Positions 26,015 to 34,627 of a DNA stretch of 64,000 bases are shown here, in pieces (within the stretch, counting starts at the first letter, position 1; each line of letters begins with the position of its first letter). Source of the stretch: Kitasatospora sp052076145 (GTDB lineage Bacteria; Actinomycetota; Actinomycetes; Streptomycetales; Streptomycetaceae); NCBI RefSeq assembly GCF_052076145.1, contig NZ_CP197246.1:3286001-3350000 (forward strand). The letters run 5' to 3'. Below the pieces are notes generated by a model, which searched no databases, was not told the DNA's origin, and saw only the letters and a list, made by a program, of their open reading frames with translations. Both the position numbers and the translations under genes were made by a program.

Positions 26015-28036
26015 ATGCAGAAGCTGCTGACCAAACGCGCCATCATCCTTCTCACCTCCGCCGCCGCCGTGTTGGGCGCGACGACTCCCGCTGTGGCCGC
26101 CACGCCGACGGCCGGGACGCAGCACGTCAGCTACCGGGGCTACGACCTCCAGGTGCCCGCCGCCTGGCAGGTCGTGGACCTGGAGAAGGCCCCGCGGACC
26201 TGCGTGCGGGCCGACCACAACACCGTGTACCTCGGCACTCCGGGCGCCGACCAGGACTGCCCGGCCCACGGTGTCGGGGACACCGCCGACGGTCTGCTGA
26301 TCGAGCCGGCTGCGAGCGCTGCCCAGCGCGGCGCGCAGGCGCCCGAGGTGCCGGCGGGCACCGCCGTCCCGCAGTCGGTCATAGCGAAGGACGCCGTCGC
26401 CCATCAGTTCCGGGTCGGGATCAGCGGCACCGGTCTGCTGGTCACCGCGAACTACCGCGACTCCGCCGCCACCGTCAACGGCCTGCTGGCCGGCGCCAAG
26501 GCCACCACGACGGGGACCACCGGCAGCACCTCGAAGACCCCGGTCGCCCCCCGCTCGGTGGCACCGAACGCCACCACCACCGTGCCCAGCACGGTGGCCA
26601 CCGGCTACGGGTTCGACGCCTGCGAGGCGCCGTCCGCGAACACCATGCAGACCTGGCGCGCCAGCTCGCCGTACCGCACGGTCGGCGTCTACATCGGCGG
26701 CGCCGCCCGCACCTGCAAGGAGCAGGCGAACCTGACGCCCGGCTGGGTGAGCGCCCGCGCCTCGGAGGGTTGGTCGTTCCTGCCGATCTACGTCGGCCCG
26801 CAGGCGACCATCAGCCCGACCATCCCCGCTGACGCGGCCTCGGCCCAGCAGGCCGGTACGGCTGCGGCCTCCGACGCCGTGAACCAGGCGGCCAACCTCG
26901 GCTTCGCGCTGGGCTCCGTGCTCTACGTCGACGTCGAGAACTACGGGACGACGTACCACGACCGGGTGCAGAGCTACCTCACCGCCTGGACCAAGCAGAT
27001 CCGGGCCCTCGGCTTCCGGTCGGGCGTCTACTCCAGCGCGTCCAGCGGCATCAAGGATCTCGCCGCCCAGTACAACCAGCCCGGGTCCACCAACCCGGAC
27101 GTGGTCTGGTCCGCCAACTGGAACAGCCAGGACAACGTGTCGGACGGCGCCATGGGGCTCCCCGGCTCCGGCTACTGGCCGAACGCCCAGCGGGTGCACC
27201 AGTACCAGAACGTGACGGACAGCTACGGCGGCATCTCGATCAACATCGACCGTGACTACCTCAACGTGGGCGGCGGGTCGACGCTGCTGAAGCCCGCGGC
27301 CCAGCTGACCACCGGCTGGGGGTCGTACTCCGAGGCCGTCTCGGGTGACTTCACCGGCGACGGCAAGGCCGACCTGGTCGCCCGTGACAACAACAGCGGC
27401 ACGCTCTACCTCTGGCCCGGCAACGGACAGGGCGGATTCAACAGCTCCATCGTCCTGACCACCGGCTGGGGCAACTTCTCGCAGGCCACCGCAGGTGACT
27501 TCACCGGCGACGGCAAGGCCGACCTGATCGCCCGTAACAACAGCAACGGCGTTCTCTACCTCTGGCCCGGCAACGGACAGACCGGCTTCAACGACTCCAT
27601 CGTCCTGACCACCGGCTGGGGCAACTTCTCGCAGGCCACCGCAGGTGACTTCACCGGCGACGGCAAGGCCGACCTGATCGCCCGCAACGACAGCAACGGC
27701 GTTCTCTACCTCTGGCCCGGCAACGGACAGACCGGCTTCAACGACTCCATCGTCCTGACCACCGGCTGGGGCAACTTCTCCGAAGCCACCACCGGTGACT
27801 TCACCGGCGACGGCAAGGCCGACCTGATCGCCCGCAACAACACCGACGGGAACCTCTACCTCTGGCCCGGCAACGGACAGACAGGCTTCAACAACTCCGT
27901 CGTCCTCATCACCGGTTGGAGCGCCTTCTCGCAGGCCACCACCGGTGACTTCAACGGCGACGGCAAGGCCGACCTGCTCGGCCGCAACGACCCCACCGGC
28001 AACCTCTACATGTGGGCCGGAACCGGCGGGTCCTGA
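26015..28036 (+). CDS. Secreted DUF1906 glycoside-hydrolase-like protein with FG-GAP repeats
   Basis: The 673-residue protein has a signal peptide cleaved near TPAVAA (about residue 29). A short N-terminal domain and a Thr/Ser linker follow, then a DUF1906 domain starting GYGFDACEAPSANTMQTW (about 197) with GSVLYVDVENYG as the probable acidic active-site strand. The domain resembles glycosidase TIM barrels such as Rv2525c. Five FG-GAP/VCBS-type 50-residue repeats follow (LTTGWGNFSQATAGDFTGDG type), with DFTGDGKADL calcium-binding loops. It is probably an extracellular wall-active or carbohydrate-binding protein. Confidence 0.88.
   Translation: MQKLLTKRAIILLTSAAAVLGATTPAVAATPTAGTQHVSYRGYDLQVPAAWQVVDLEKAPRTCVRADHNTVYLGTPGADQDCPAHGVGDTADGLLIEPAASAAQRGAQAPEVPAGTAVPQSVIAKDAVAHQFRVGISGTGLLVTANYRDSAATVNGLLAGAKATTTGTTGSTSKTPVAPRSVAPNATTTVPSTVATGYGFDACEAPSANTMQTWRASSPYRTVGVYIGGAARTCKEQANLTPGWVSARASEGWSFLPIYVGPQATISPTIPADAASAQQAGTAAASDAVNQAANLGFALGSVLYVDVENYGTTYHDRVQSYLTAWTKQIRALGFRSGVYSSASSGIKDLAAQYNQPGSTNPDVVWSANWNSQDNVSDGAMGLPGSGYWPNAQRVHQYQNVTDSYGGISINIDRDYLNVGGGSTLLKPAAQLTTGWGSYSEAVSGDFTGDGKADLVARDNNSGTLYLWPGNGQGGFNSSIVLTTGWGNFSQATAGDFTGDGKADLIARNNSNGVLYLWPGNGQTGFNDSIVLTTGWGNFSQATAGDFTGDGKADLIARNDSNGVLYLWPGNGQTGFNDSIVLTTGWGNFSEATTGDFTGDGKADLIARNNTDGNLYLWPGNGQTGFNNSVVLITGWSAFSQATTGDFNGDGKADLLGRNDPTGNLYMWAGTGGS
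27307..28020 (+). repeat. Five tandem 150-bp FG-GAP units
   Basis: The phrase ACCGGCTGGG recurs at 27311, 27461, 27611 and 27761, with a variant ACCGGTTGGA at 27911, an exact 150-bp period. Units two and three (about 27457-27756) are almost identical at DNA level, showing recent duplication or gene conversion. Each encodes one 50-residue FG-GAP blade-like unit. Confidence 0.92.
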
Positions 28037-28052
28037 CCGGACCGGCACGAAG

Positions 28053-28086
28053 AGGGGGGCCGGCTCGTAACGAGCCCGGCCCCCCT
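28053..28086. terminator. Bidirectional terminator
   Basis: AGGGGGGCCGGCTCG pairs with CGAGCCCGGCCCCCCT, with one bulged base. It lies between the convergent DUF1906 gene and the M18 aminopeptidase gene. Confidence 0.85.
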
Positions 28087-28098
28087 TTCGCGTGCTCG

Positions 28099-29394
28099 TC
28101 AGCCCTCCAGGAAGGCCTTGATGGCGCTGGCGAGGAGGTACGGGTCCTCGGCGCCGCAGAGTTCGCGGGCGGAGTGCATGGAGAGGGCCGCGATGCCGCA
28201 GTCGACGGTGGTGATGCCGAGCCGGGCGGCGGTGATCGGGCCGATCGTGGTGCCGCAGGGCATGGCGTTGTTGGAGACGAAGGTCTGCCACGGCACGCCG
28301 GCCTTGTCGCAGGCGGCGGCGAAGACGGCCCGGCCGAGGGCGTCGGTCGCGTAGCGGTTGTTGACGTTGACCTTGAGGATCGGGCCGCCGTTGGGCATCG
28401 GGTGGTGACCAGGCTCGTGGCGCTCGCTGTAGTTGGGGTGGACGGCGTGGCCCATGTCGGAGGAGAGGCAGACGGTGCCGGCCAGGGCGCGGGCGCGGTC
28501 CTCCGGGGTGCCGCCGCGGGCGTAGACGCTGCGCTCCAGGACGTTGCCGAGCAGGGGGCCCTGGGCGCCGGTGTCGGACTCGCTGCCCGTCTCCTCGTGG
28601 TCGAAGGCCGCGAGGACGGGGATGTACGGGAGGGCGGCGCCCGCGACGGCGGCCAGGGCGGCGGCGGCCGCGTGCACCGAGAGCAGGTTGTCCAGGCGCG
28701 GCCCGGCGAGCAGCTCGCGGTCCTTGCCGAGGTAGCAGGGCGGCTGCACGTCGTGCGTCATCAAGTCCCAGCCGACGATGTCGGCGGCGTCGACGCCCGC
28801 CTTCTCGGCGACGTACTCGATGAGCGAGCCCTCGGTGACCTCGCCGATCCCCCAGATCGGTGTGAGGTGGCGCTGCTTGTCGAGCTTGAGTCCGTCGTTG
28901 ACCTGGCGGTCGAGGTGGATGGCCAGCTGGGGCACCCGCAGCAGGGCCTCGTCGATCTGCACCAGGGCGGTGCTGCCGTCGCGCAGGGCGAGGCGGCCGG
29001 AGAGGCCGAGGTCGCGGTCGAGCCAGGTGTTCAGCGGGACGCCGCCGTAGATCTCGACGGCGACCTGCCGCCAGCCGGCCGTGCCGGTGTCCGGGACGGG
29101 CTTGACCCGGAGGTTCGGCGAGTCGGTGTGGGTGCCGACGACCCGGAACGGCGTCGCCGGGGTCGCGCCCTCGGGCACGTACCAGGCGATCAGCGCGCCG
29201 CCCCTGATCACGTACCGGCCGCCCGTCGCCCCGTCCCAGGCGTCGGTCTCCGCCACCCGTCGGAACCCCGCCTTCTCCAGGCGCTCGGCCGCACTGGCCA
29301 CGGCGTGGAACGGCGACGGCGAGGCGCTCAGAAAGGCGATCAGGTCGTCGGTGTGCGTGCGGTCGAAGTAGGCCGGGCGGGCGGCGGTCGACAT
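28099..29394 (-). CDS. M18 family aminopeptidase
   Basis: The ATG at 29394, preceded by GGAG, gives 431 residues. Metal-binding motifs of the M18 family are visible: VVGTHTDSPNLRVKP, RLDNLLSVHAA, AAFDHEETGSES and the late ALSMHSARELCG. These enzymes are two-zinc dodecameric aminopeptidases that remove acidic or neutral N-terminal residues in the cytoplasm. The gene stands alone between two terminators. Confidence 0.94.
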   Translation of the reverse strand: MSTAARPAYFDRTHTDDLIAFLSASPSPFHAVASAAERLEKAGFRRVAETDAWDGATGGRYVIRGGALIAWYVPEGATPATPFRVVGTHTDSPNLRVKPVPDTGTAGWRQVAVEIYGGVPLNTWLDRDLGLSGRLALRDGSTALVQIDEALLRVPQLAIHLDRQVNDGLKLDKQRHLTPIWGIGEVTEGSLIEYVAEKAGVDAADIVGWDLMTHDVQPPCYLGKDRELLAGPRLDNLLSVHAAAAALAAVAGAALPYIPVLAAFDHEETGSESDTGAQGPLLGNVLERSVYARGGTPEDRARALAGTVCLSSDMGHAVHPNYSERHEPGHHPMPNGGPILKVNVNNRYATDALGRAVFAAACDKAGVPWQTFVSNNAMPCGTTIGPITAARLGITTVDCGIAALSMHSARELCGAEDPYLLASAIKAFLEG

Positions 29395-29543
29395 GCTGCT
29401 CCTGGGTTGAGGGAGGGCTGAAAGCCGGACGGGGGACCCGGTCTCCGACCCCGAGCATATGCCCGTACACGGACATGACGAGGTGACTTCAACAACGGTG
29501 CCACAACGGCGGAGGGCTCGCGCACAGGGGTGGACGACAAGCA

Positions 29544-29580
29544 CGGAGGGGGTCTACGCACTGTGCGTAGACCCCCTCCG
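29544..29580 (-). terminator. Terminator downstream of the acyl-CoA dehydrogenase gene
   Basis: CGGAGGGGGTCTACGCAC and GTGCGTAGACCCCCTCCG form a near-perfect hairpin with a tiny loop, 37 bases past the fadE-type stop. Confidence 0.9.
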
Positions 29581-29616
29581 TACTGAGGGTGTGTCAGGCG
29601 GTCAAGGGGGCGTCGG

Positions 29617-31446
29617 TTAGAACGCGTCCTCCGCGAGCTCCATGATCTCGTTGTCGACGCCCTCGCCGATCAGCCGCTGGGCGGCGGTGGTCGGCAGGAT
29701 GTTGCGAGCGAAGAAGCGGGCGGCGGCGACCTTGCCCTGGTAGAAGGGGACGTCCTTCTCCGAGGCGCCGGCCTCCAGCTTGGCGAGCGCGACGGTCGCC
29801 TGGCGCAGCAGCAGCCAGCCGACCACGACGTCGCCGGAGACCATCAGCAGGCGGGTGGTGTTGAGGCCCACCTTGTACATGTTCTTGACGTCCTGCTCGA
29901 CCGAGGAGAGGTCGGCGAGCAGCTTGCCGACGATCGCCTCCAGGTCACCGGCGGCCTTGGCGAGCAGCTCGCGCTCGGTGGCCAGGGCGTCGCCGCCCTC
30001 GTTCGCGCCGAGGAACTTCTGGATCTGCTCGGAGACCGCGGTGAGGGCCTGGCCGCCGTCCTTGACGATCTTGCGGAAGAAGAAGTCCAGGCCCTGGATC
30101 GCGGTGGTGCCCTCGTAGAGGGTGTCGATCTTGGCGTCCCGGATGTACTGCTCGATCGGGTACTCCTGCAGGTAGCCGGAGCCACCGAAGGTCTGCAGGG
30201 ACTGCGCGAGCTGCTCGTACGACTTCTCCGAGCCGTAGCCCTTGACGATCGGCAGCAGCAGGTCGTTCAGGCTCTCGGCGGCCTTGTCGTCCTCGCCGCG
30301 CAGGCGGGCCGCGATCAGGTCGTCCTGGACGGAGGCGGTGTAGAGCACCAGGGCGCGCATGCCCTCGGAGTACGCCTTCTGCGTCATCAGCGAGCGGCGG
30401 ACGTCCGGGTGGTTGGTGATGGTGACGCGGGGGGCGGCCTTGTCCAGGAAGTTGGAGATGTCCGCGCCCTGCACGCGCTCCTTGGCGTACTCGAGGGCGT
30501 TGAGGTAGCCGGTGGAGAGGGTGGCGATGGCCTTCGTGCCGACCATCATCCGGGCGAACTCGATGATCTTGAACATCTGGCGGATGCCGTCGACGGTCTC
30601 GCCGAGCAGCCAGCCCTTGGCCGGGTGCTTGGCGCCGAAGGTCATCTCGCAGGTGTTCGAGGCCTTGAGGCCCATCTTGTGCTCGACGTTGGTGGCGTAG
30701 ACGCCGTTGCGCTCGCCCAGCTCGCCCGTCTCCCAGTCGAAGTCGAACTTGGGGACGATGTACAGGCCGAGGCCCTTGGTGCCGAGCTTGCCGCCCTCGG
30801 GGCGGGCCAGCACCAGGTGGATGATGTTCTCGGACATGTCGTGCTCACCCGAGGTGATGAAGCGCTTCACACCCTCGATGTGCCAGGAGCCGTCCTCCTG
30901 CTTGATCGCCTTGGTGCGGCCGGCGCCGACGTCGGAGCCCGCGTCGGGCTCGGTCAGCACCATGGTCGAGCCCCACTGGCGCTCGATCATGCGCAGCGCG
31001 ACCTTGTTCTGCTCCTCGGTGCCCTCCTCGTGGACGACGCCGGCGAAGGCCGGGCCGGAGGAGTACATCCAGATGGCGGGGTTCGAGCCGAGGATCGACT
31101 CGGCGAACGCCCAGACCAGCGAGGACGGGGTGACCTGGCCGCCGATCGCCTCCGGGATGCCCAGGCGCCACCACTCGGCGTCCATGAAGGTCTGGTAGCT
31201 CTTCTTGAACGCGGCCGGGACGGGCGCGGTGTTGGTCTCCGGGTCGAAGACCGGCGGGTTGCGGTCGGCGTCGACGAAGGACGCGGCGAGATCGTTCTCG
31301 GCGAGGCGCGTGATCTCGCTGAGGATGTTCTTCGCGGTGTCGACGTCCATGTCGGCGAACGGACCGGTGCCGTACACCTGGTCGCGACCGAGCACCTCGA
31401 AGAGGTTGAACTCCACGTCCCGCAGGTTGGACTTGTAGTGACCCAT
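29617..31446 (-). CDS. Acyl-CoA dehydrogenase, FadE5-like
   Basis: From the ATG at 31446 (GGAGAAAA seven bases upstream) the protein has 609 residues, the size of mycobacterial FadE5-type enzymes. It has an N-terminal extension (MGHYKSNLRDVEFNLFEVLG), a FAD/substrate motif MVLTEPDAGSDVGAG, and the catalytic Glu in YEGTTAIQGLDFF. It would desaturate acyl-CoAs in beta-oxidation using FAD. Unlike the two dehydrogenase-like proteins of the cluster to the right, its catalytic residue is canonical. A palindrome upstream is a candidate repressor site. Confidence 0.93.
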   Translation of the reverse strand: MGHYKSNLRDVEFNLFEVLGRDQVYGTGPFADMDVDTAKNILSEITRLAENDLAASFVDADRNPPVFDPETNTAPVPAAFKKSYQTFMDAEWWRLGIPEAIGGQVTPSSLVWAFAESILGSNPAIWMYSSGPAFAGVVHEEGTEEQNKVALRMIERQWGSTMVLTEPDAGSDVGAGRTKAIKQEDGSWHIEGVKRFITSGEHDMSENIIHLVLARPEGGKLGTKGLGLYIVPKFDFDWETGELGERNGVYATNVEHKMGLKASNTCEMTFGAKHPAKGWLLGETVDGIRQMFKIIEFARMMVGTKAIATLSTGYLNALEYAKERVQGADISNFLDKAAPRVTITNHPDVRRSLMTQKAYSEGMRALVLYTASVQDDLIAARLRGEDDKAAESLNDLLLPIVKGYGSEKSYEQLAQSLQTFGGSGYLQEYPIEQYIRDAKIDTLYEGTTAIQGLDFFFRKIVKDGGQALTAVSEQIQKFLGANEGGDALATERELLAKAAGDLEAIVGKLLADLSSVEQDVKNMYKVGLNTTRLLMVSGDVVVGWLLLRQATVALAKLEAGASEKDVPFYQGKVAAARFFARNILPTTAAQRLIGEGVDNEIMELAEDAF

Positions 31447-31498
31447 GGCCGTTTTCTCCGGTTCGTCGCTTCCGGGGTCCGCCGCTTCCGTGCGCCCC

Positions 31499-31537
31499 AC
31501 TTACCCGCCAGTAGACATCATGATGCTACCCGTAAGT
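31499..31537 (-). promoter_or_regulatory. Nested palindrome in fadE-type promoter region
   Basis: ACTTACCCG and CGTAAGT arms, GTAG and CTAC inner arms, and a central perfect CATCATGATG form a nested dyad about 53 bases upstream of the acyl-CoA dehydrogenase start. This fits a TetR-type fatty acid degradation regulator, but the cognate protein is not in the window. Confidence 0.5.
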
Positions 31538-31672
31538 AACTTGTACAAGGCCCTGAAGGTAAAAGGGCCGTGAAAAGGGCTATGAAGGTGGTCACGTCTC
31601 ACAACGTGGGAGTGGCCACAGTTGTCCGGATCAACCGCCCTCCCGACAGTCCCCGACCGCTAATCTGTCCAC

Positions 31673-32164
31673 GTGTACGGCTACGAGCAACCCGGCTACC
31701 AGGGTGACCCCTACCAGCAGCAGGCTGGGATGAACGGCATGCCCGGCGCCGGCCCGTACGGTGACCCGCAGGGCCCGCCCCAGCAGTCCCTGTACCCCGA
31801 ACCCTCGCCGCCCACCCTCGCCGACGCCGTCCGGGCGTTCACCACCGGCTCGATGCCGGTCGAGGACTTCCAGGCGATCTTCATCACCTCCAAGGTGCAC
31901 TGCCCGCGCGGCGACCGCCCGGGGTTCCTCGCCCTGCACAACACCCCGACCCCGGTGATCCCGATGTTCAGCTCCCTCAAGGAGCTGCGGCGGTACGCGG
32001 GCAAGGAGTCCAAGTACTTCAGTGTCTCCGGGGCCGAGGTGCTCGACCTGCTGCCGACCGGCTACGGCTTCGCGCTCGACATGGAGGGCGAGCACCGGAT
32101 GGTGTTCGACGCCAAGGCCGTGGAGCAGATGGTCGACTTCACGATGCGGCGGATGTACGGCTAG
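31673..32164 (+). CDS. SseB-like family protein
   Basis: The 163-residue protein starts with a GTG. Its N-terminus is Tyr/Gln/Gly/Pro-rich (MYGYEQPGYQGDPYQQQAG), probably disordered. The folded part reads IFITSKVHCPRGDRPGFLAL, PVIPMFSSLKELRRYAG and LDLLPTGYGFALDMEG, the pattern of SseB N-terminal-domain proteins. Function is unknown. It ends 12 bases from the convergent hydrolase gene of the cluster and marks its left border. Confidence 0.8.
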   Translation: MYGYEQPGYQGDPYQQQAGMNGMPGAGPYGDPQGPPQQSLYPEPSPPTLADAVRAFTTGSMPVEDFQAIFITSKVHCPRGDRPGFLALHNTPTPVIPMFSSLKELRRYAGKESKYFSVSGAEVLDLLPTGYGFALDMEGEHRMVFDAKAVEQMVDFTMRRMYG

Positions 32165-32176
32165 ACGGGCGTACGG

Positions 32177-33280
32177 CTAGGACCTGTTCCCGCGGACCAT
32201 GTCGGCCAGCCGGTGCAGGCCGAGGCCGACCTCCAGCGCCGCCGTGCGGTGGTCGTCGATGCCCTGGCTGCTGAGCAGCGCGTGCATCAGCCAGAGCCGC
32301 ATCTCGCCGAGGTGCTCGGGCGAGCCGTGCACGTCGTCGAACTCCTTGAAGCGGGCCTGCGGCAGGTGGGCCTCGAGCAGCTTGCTGTCGGCGCGCGGGA
32401 TGATCTCGTCCCGGGTGGAGAGCACGTAGCCGACCGGGACCTGCACGGCCTCCAGCTCCTCGCCGGTGAGGGCCCAGCCGGCGAACCCGGCCCGCAGCGC
32501 CTGCTGGTCGGGCGCCCCGGTGAGCTGCTGGAGGGTCGTCTTCGTCAGTTCGGGGACCTGCTCCTGCCACCACTCGTCGTCGGTGAAGAACGGCCCGACC
32601 GGGGCGCCGACGGTGAGGATGCGGCCGATCCGCTCGTCGTGGGCGGCGGCGCGCAGCGCGAGGTGGCCGCTGAAGCTGAGCGTCAGGAGCGAGACGTCCG
32701 TCAGCCTGGCCCGGCCGTCGAGGGCGTCCAGCAGCTCGGGGAAGAGGCGCCAGGAGTCGGCGCCGTACGCGGCGGAGTGCTCGCCGACGCCCGGGAGCTC
32801 GGCGACGACGGCCGCGAAGCCCTGCTTGGCGAACTTCGGCAGCTGCGGGGCCCACTGCTCCTTGACCGAGACGATGCCGCCCATCACCACCAGCAGCGGG
32901 CGGGGCTCGGCGGCGTCCAGCCCGGCCGTCCAGGCCCGGACGGTGCCGCCGCTCGGGAGGGTCACTTCGAGGCGTTCGATGCCGCCGTGGGCGGTGCGCC
33001 AGCGGTCGAAGGCGGCGACGCTCGCCTCCTGGGCGGCGGCGCGGGCCGGGTCGGAGGGGTAGGGGAAGCGGGCCATCGCGTAGTGCGCGCAGGCCTCCAG
33101 CTCGCGGCCACGGGCGGCCAGGGTGTCGGCGGCGGCGTGCCAGACCTTCGCCCAGGAGTGCTCGTCGCCTTCGGTGTCGTTCTGGATGCGGTCCAGCACC
33201 TCGGCCACCCGGCGGGCGTCGATGCCCTGTCCGCGCGCGTGCAGCCGGGCGTACGCCTTCAGCTCGTCCAAGTCGTACAT
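32177..33280 (-). CDS. FrsA-like alpha/beta hydrolase, candidate tetronate acetate-eliminating enzyme
   Basis: The 367-residue protein has a helical N-terminal region (1-100) and an alpha/beta-hydrolase core (about 105-345). Ser204 lies in LTLSFSGHLALR, the nucleophile elbow, but the usual G-x-S-x-G reads S-F-S-G-H. An acidic residue in STRDEIIPR and His in DVHGSPEH complete a possible triad. Size and layout resemble the alpha/beta-hydrolase-fold proteins of tetronate clusters (AbyA5/Agg5 type), which eliminate acetate from the acetylated hydroxymethyl tetronate to leave an exocyclic methylene. It is the last gene of the long leftward operon, which supports that role. A simple esterase is the alternative. 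Confidence 0.7.
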   Translation of the reverse strand: MYDLDELKAYARLHARGQGIDARRVAEVLDRIQNDTEGDEHSWAKVWHAAADTLAARGRELEACAHYAMARFPYPSDPARAAAQEASVAAFDRWRTAHGGIERLEVTLPSGGTVRAWTAGLDAAEPRPLLVVMGGIVSVKEQWAPQLPKFAKQGFAAVVAELPGVGEHSAAYGADSWRLFPELLDALDGRARLTDVSLLTLSFSGHLALRAAAHDERIGRILTVGAPVGPFFTDDEWWQEQVPELTKTTLQQLTGAPDQQALRAGFAGWALTGEELEAVQVPVGYVLSTRDEIIPRADSKLLEAHLPQARFKEFDDVHGSPEHLGEMRLWLMHALLSSQGIDDHRTAALEVGLGLHRLADMVRGNRS

Positions 33281-33307
33281 GGGTAACCGTTTCTGAGGTC
33301 GGGGGTG

Positions 33308-33706
33308 TCAGTGGATGTGGCCGTCCGGGTGACGCAGGCCGATGCCGGTGGCCCGGTCGAGGGCGATGTGGGCCAGCCAGCCGAGCCCGCCGACGACCAG
33401 CGGCTGGTTGAGAGTGACGACGCCCAGGGCGATGGTCGCGGCGGGGGCGACGGGGTGGTGCAGGTCGTTGTAGAGGCCGACGGTCTCGCGGGGCACGTAA
33501 CCGGGGCCGGGGGTGGGCCCGCCCCTGCCCTTGAGGAAGGCCAGGTCCGGGCCGACCAGGCCGGCCCAGAAGGTCCAGGTCAGGGGGCCGGCCAGGGCGG
33601 TGGCGACGGTCAGGGCGCTGACGCCGACGACGGCGCTGAGCAGCCGCCCCTCGGGGTGGCGCCAGGTCCAGATGTCGGGCGGCGGGGCGGTGGTGGTGAT
33701 GCTCAC
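33308..33706 (-). CDS. DUF4260 family membrane protein
   Basis: The 132-residue protein has about three hydrophobic segments (near residues 22-45, 46-58 and 90-115) and the family-typical ending LGWLAHIALDRATGIGLRHP. DUF4260 proteins are small integral membrane proteins of unknown role. It lies 12 bases after the phosphopantetheinyl transferase gene and 27 bases before the hydrolase gene, so it is part of the operon. Whether it takes part in the pathway is unknown. Confidence 0.78.
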   Translation of the reverse strand: MSITTTAPPPDIWTWRHPEGRLLSAVVGVSALTVATALAGPLTWTFWAGLVGPDLAFLKGRGGPTPGPGYVPRETVGLYNDLHHPVAPAATIALGVVTLNQPLVVGGLGWLAHIALDRATGIGLRHPDGHIH

Positions 33707-33718
33707 GGGCTGGTCCTT

Positions 33719-34627
33719 TCACCAGTCGGCGTCGCCGCCGAGGTCGGGCTCCTCCTCGCCGAGGGCGTCCATCAGGGCGTCGACCAGGGTCGGATCGAGC
33801 ATGGTGCTGGCCTCGGTGTCGCGGGCGACGCCGAAGCCGGAGTCGAGGATGGCGACGCTGAGCACGTACTCCGGGTCCTCGGTGAAGGTGTGCGAGGACC
33901 AGGTGCCGTCCGGGCCGCCGCGCAGCCCCTGGCAGCCGCCGGAGCCTCCAGAGCCTCCAGAGCCGTCTGAGCTGCCTGGTCCGCTGACGCTGAAGCTCGC
34001 GAACGGCGACTGGAGGCCGGTGCCGATGGCCTTGGTGTAGGCCTCCTTGAGCGTCCAGATCCGGATCAGTTCGGCGTTGCGCCGGTCCTCCGGGAGGGCC
34101 TCGACCTGCCGGAGCTCGTCCTCGGTGCACAGGTGGCGGGCCAGGCCCTGGCCGTACAGCTCACGGTCCGCGGGCTCGGCGTCGACGCCGATCAGGCCCT
34201 GGGTGGTGAGGCCGACCAGGAGCAGGCCGTCGGTGTGGCTGATGCTGACGCTGACCGAGTCGTTGCCCCGGATGAACGGGCGGCCCTTCTCCAGGTACCC
34301 GAGCTCGACGTCCTCCGGGCCGACGCCCTGGAGGGTGGCGACGGCGTACTTGAGCAGGATGCGGGAGGCGGCGAAGCGGATCCGGACGTCCGGGTGGGTC
34401 AGGTCCAGGTACCGGGCCCAGTCCCGGCCGAGCAGGCGGCGCAGCCGGGGGCCGGGGGCCCGGTCCGGGCGCCAGTCGTCCAGCCGGGCGTAGACCAGGG
34501 CGGTGCCGTAGGCCCGGATGCTACCGGTGACGGGCTGCCACGGGCCGTCCCGGCCGGTGATCCTGATCGGCTCGCCGAACGGTTTCGCCGTCGCCGTCTC
34601 CAGCCCTGTCGTCTCCACCCCGGTCAT
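33719..34627 (-). CDS. Sfp-type 4'-phosphopantetheinyl transferase
   Basis: The 302-residue protein contains the Sfp-type motifs FAASRILLKYAVA, VSISHTDGLLLVGL, GVDAEPADREL and IRIWTLKEAYTKAIGTGL, with the metal-binding Asp and Glu residues. It transfers phosphopantetheine from CoA to carrier-protein serines, so it probably activates the two ACPs and the polyketide synthase ACP of this operon. A Gly/Ser-rich insertion (SSDGSGGSGGSGG, about 215) is unusual. GGAGGAG five bases before the ATG supports this start, although it makes the gene overlap the acyltransferase gene by 107 bases. Confidence 0.92.
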   Translation of the reverse strand: MTGVETTGLETATAKPFGEPIRITGRDGPWQPVTGSIRAYGTALVYARLDDWRPDRAPGPRLRRLLGRDWARYLDLTHPDVRIRFAASRILLKYAVATLQGVGPEDVELGYLEKGRPFIRGNDSVSVSISHTDGLLLVGLTTQGLIGVDAEPADRELYGQGLARHLCTEDELRQVEALPEDRRNAELIRIWTLKEAYTKAIGTGLQSPFASFSVSGPGSSDGSGGSGGSGGCQGLRGGPDGTWSSHTFTEDPEYVLSVAILDSGFGVARDTEASTMLDPTLVDALMDALGEEEPDLGGDADW

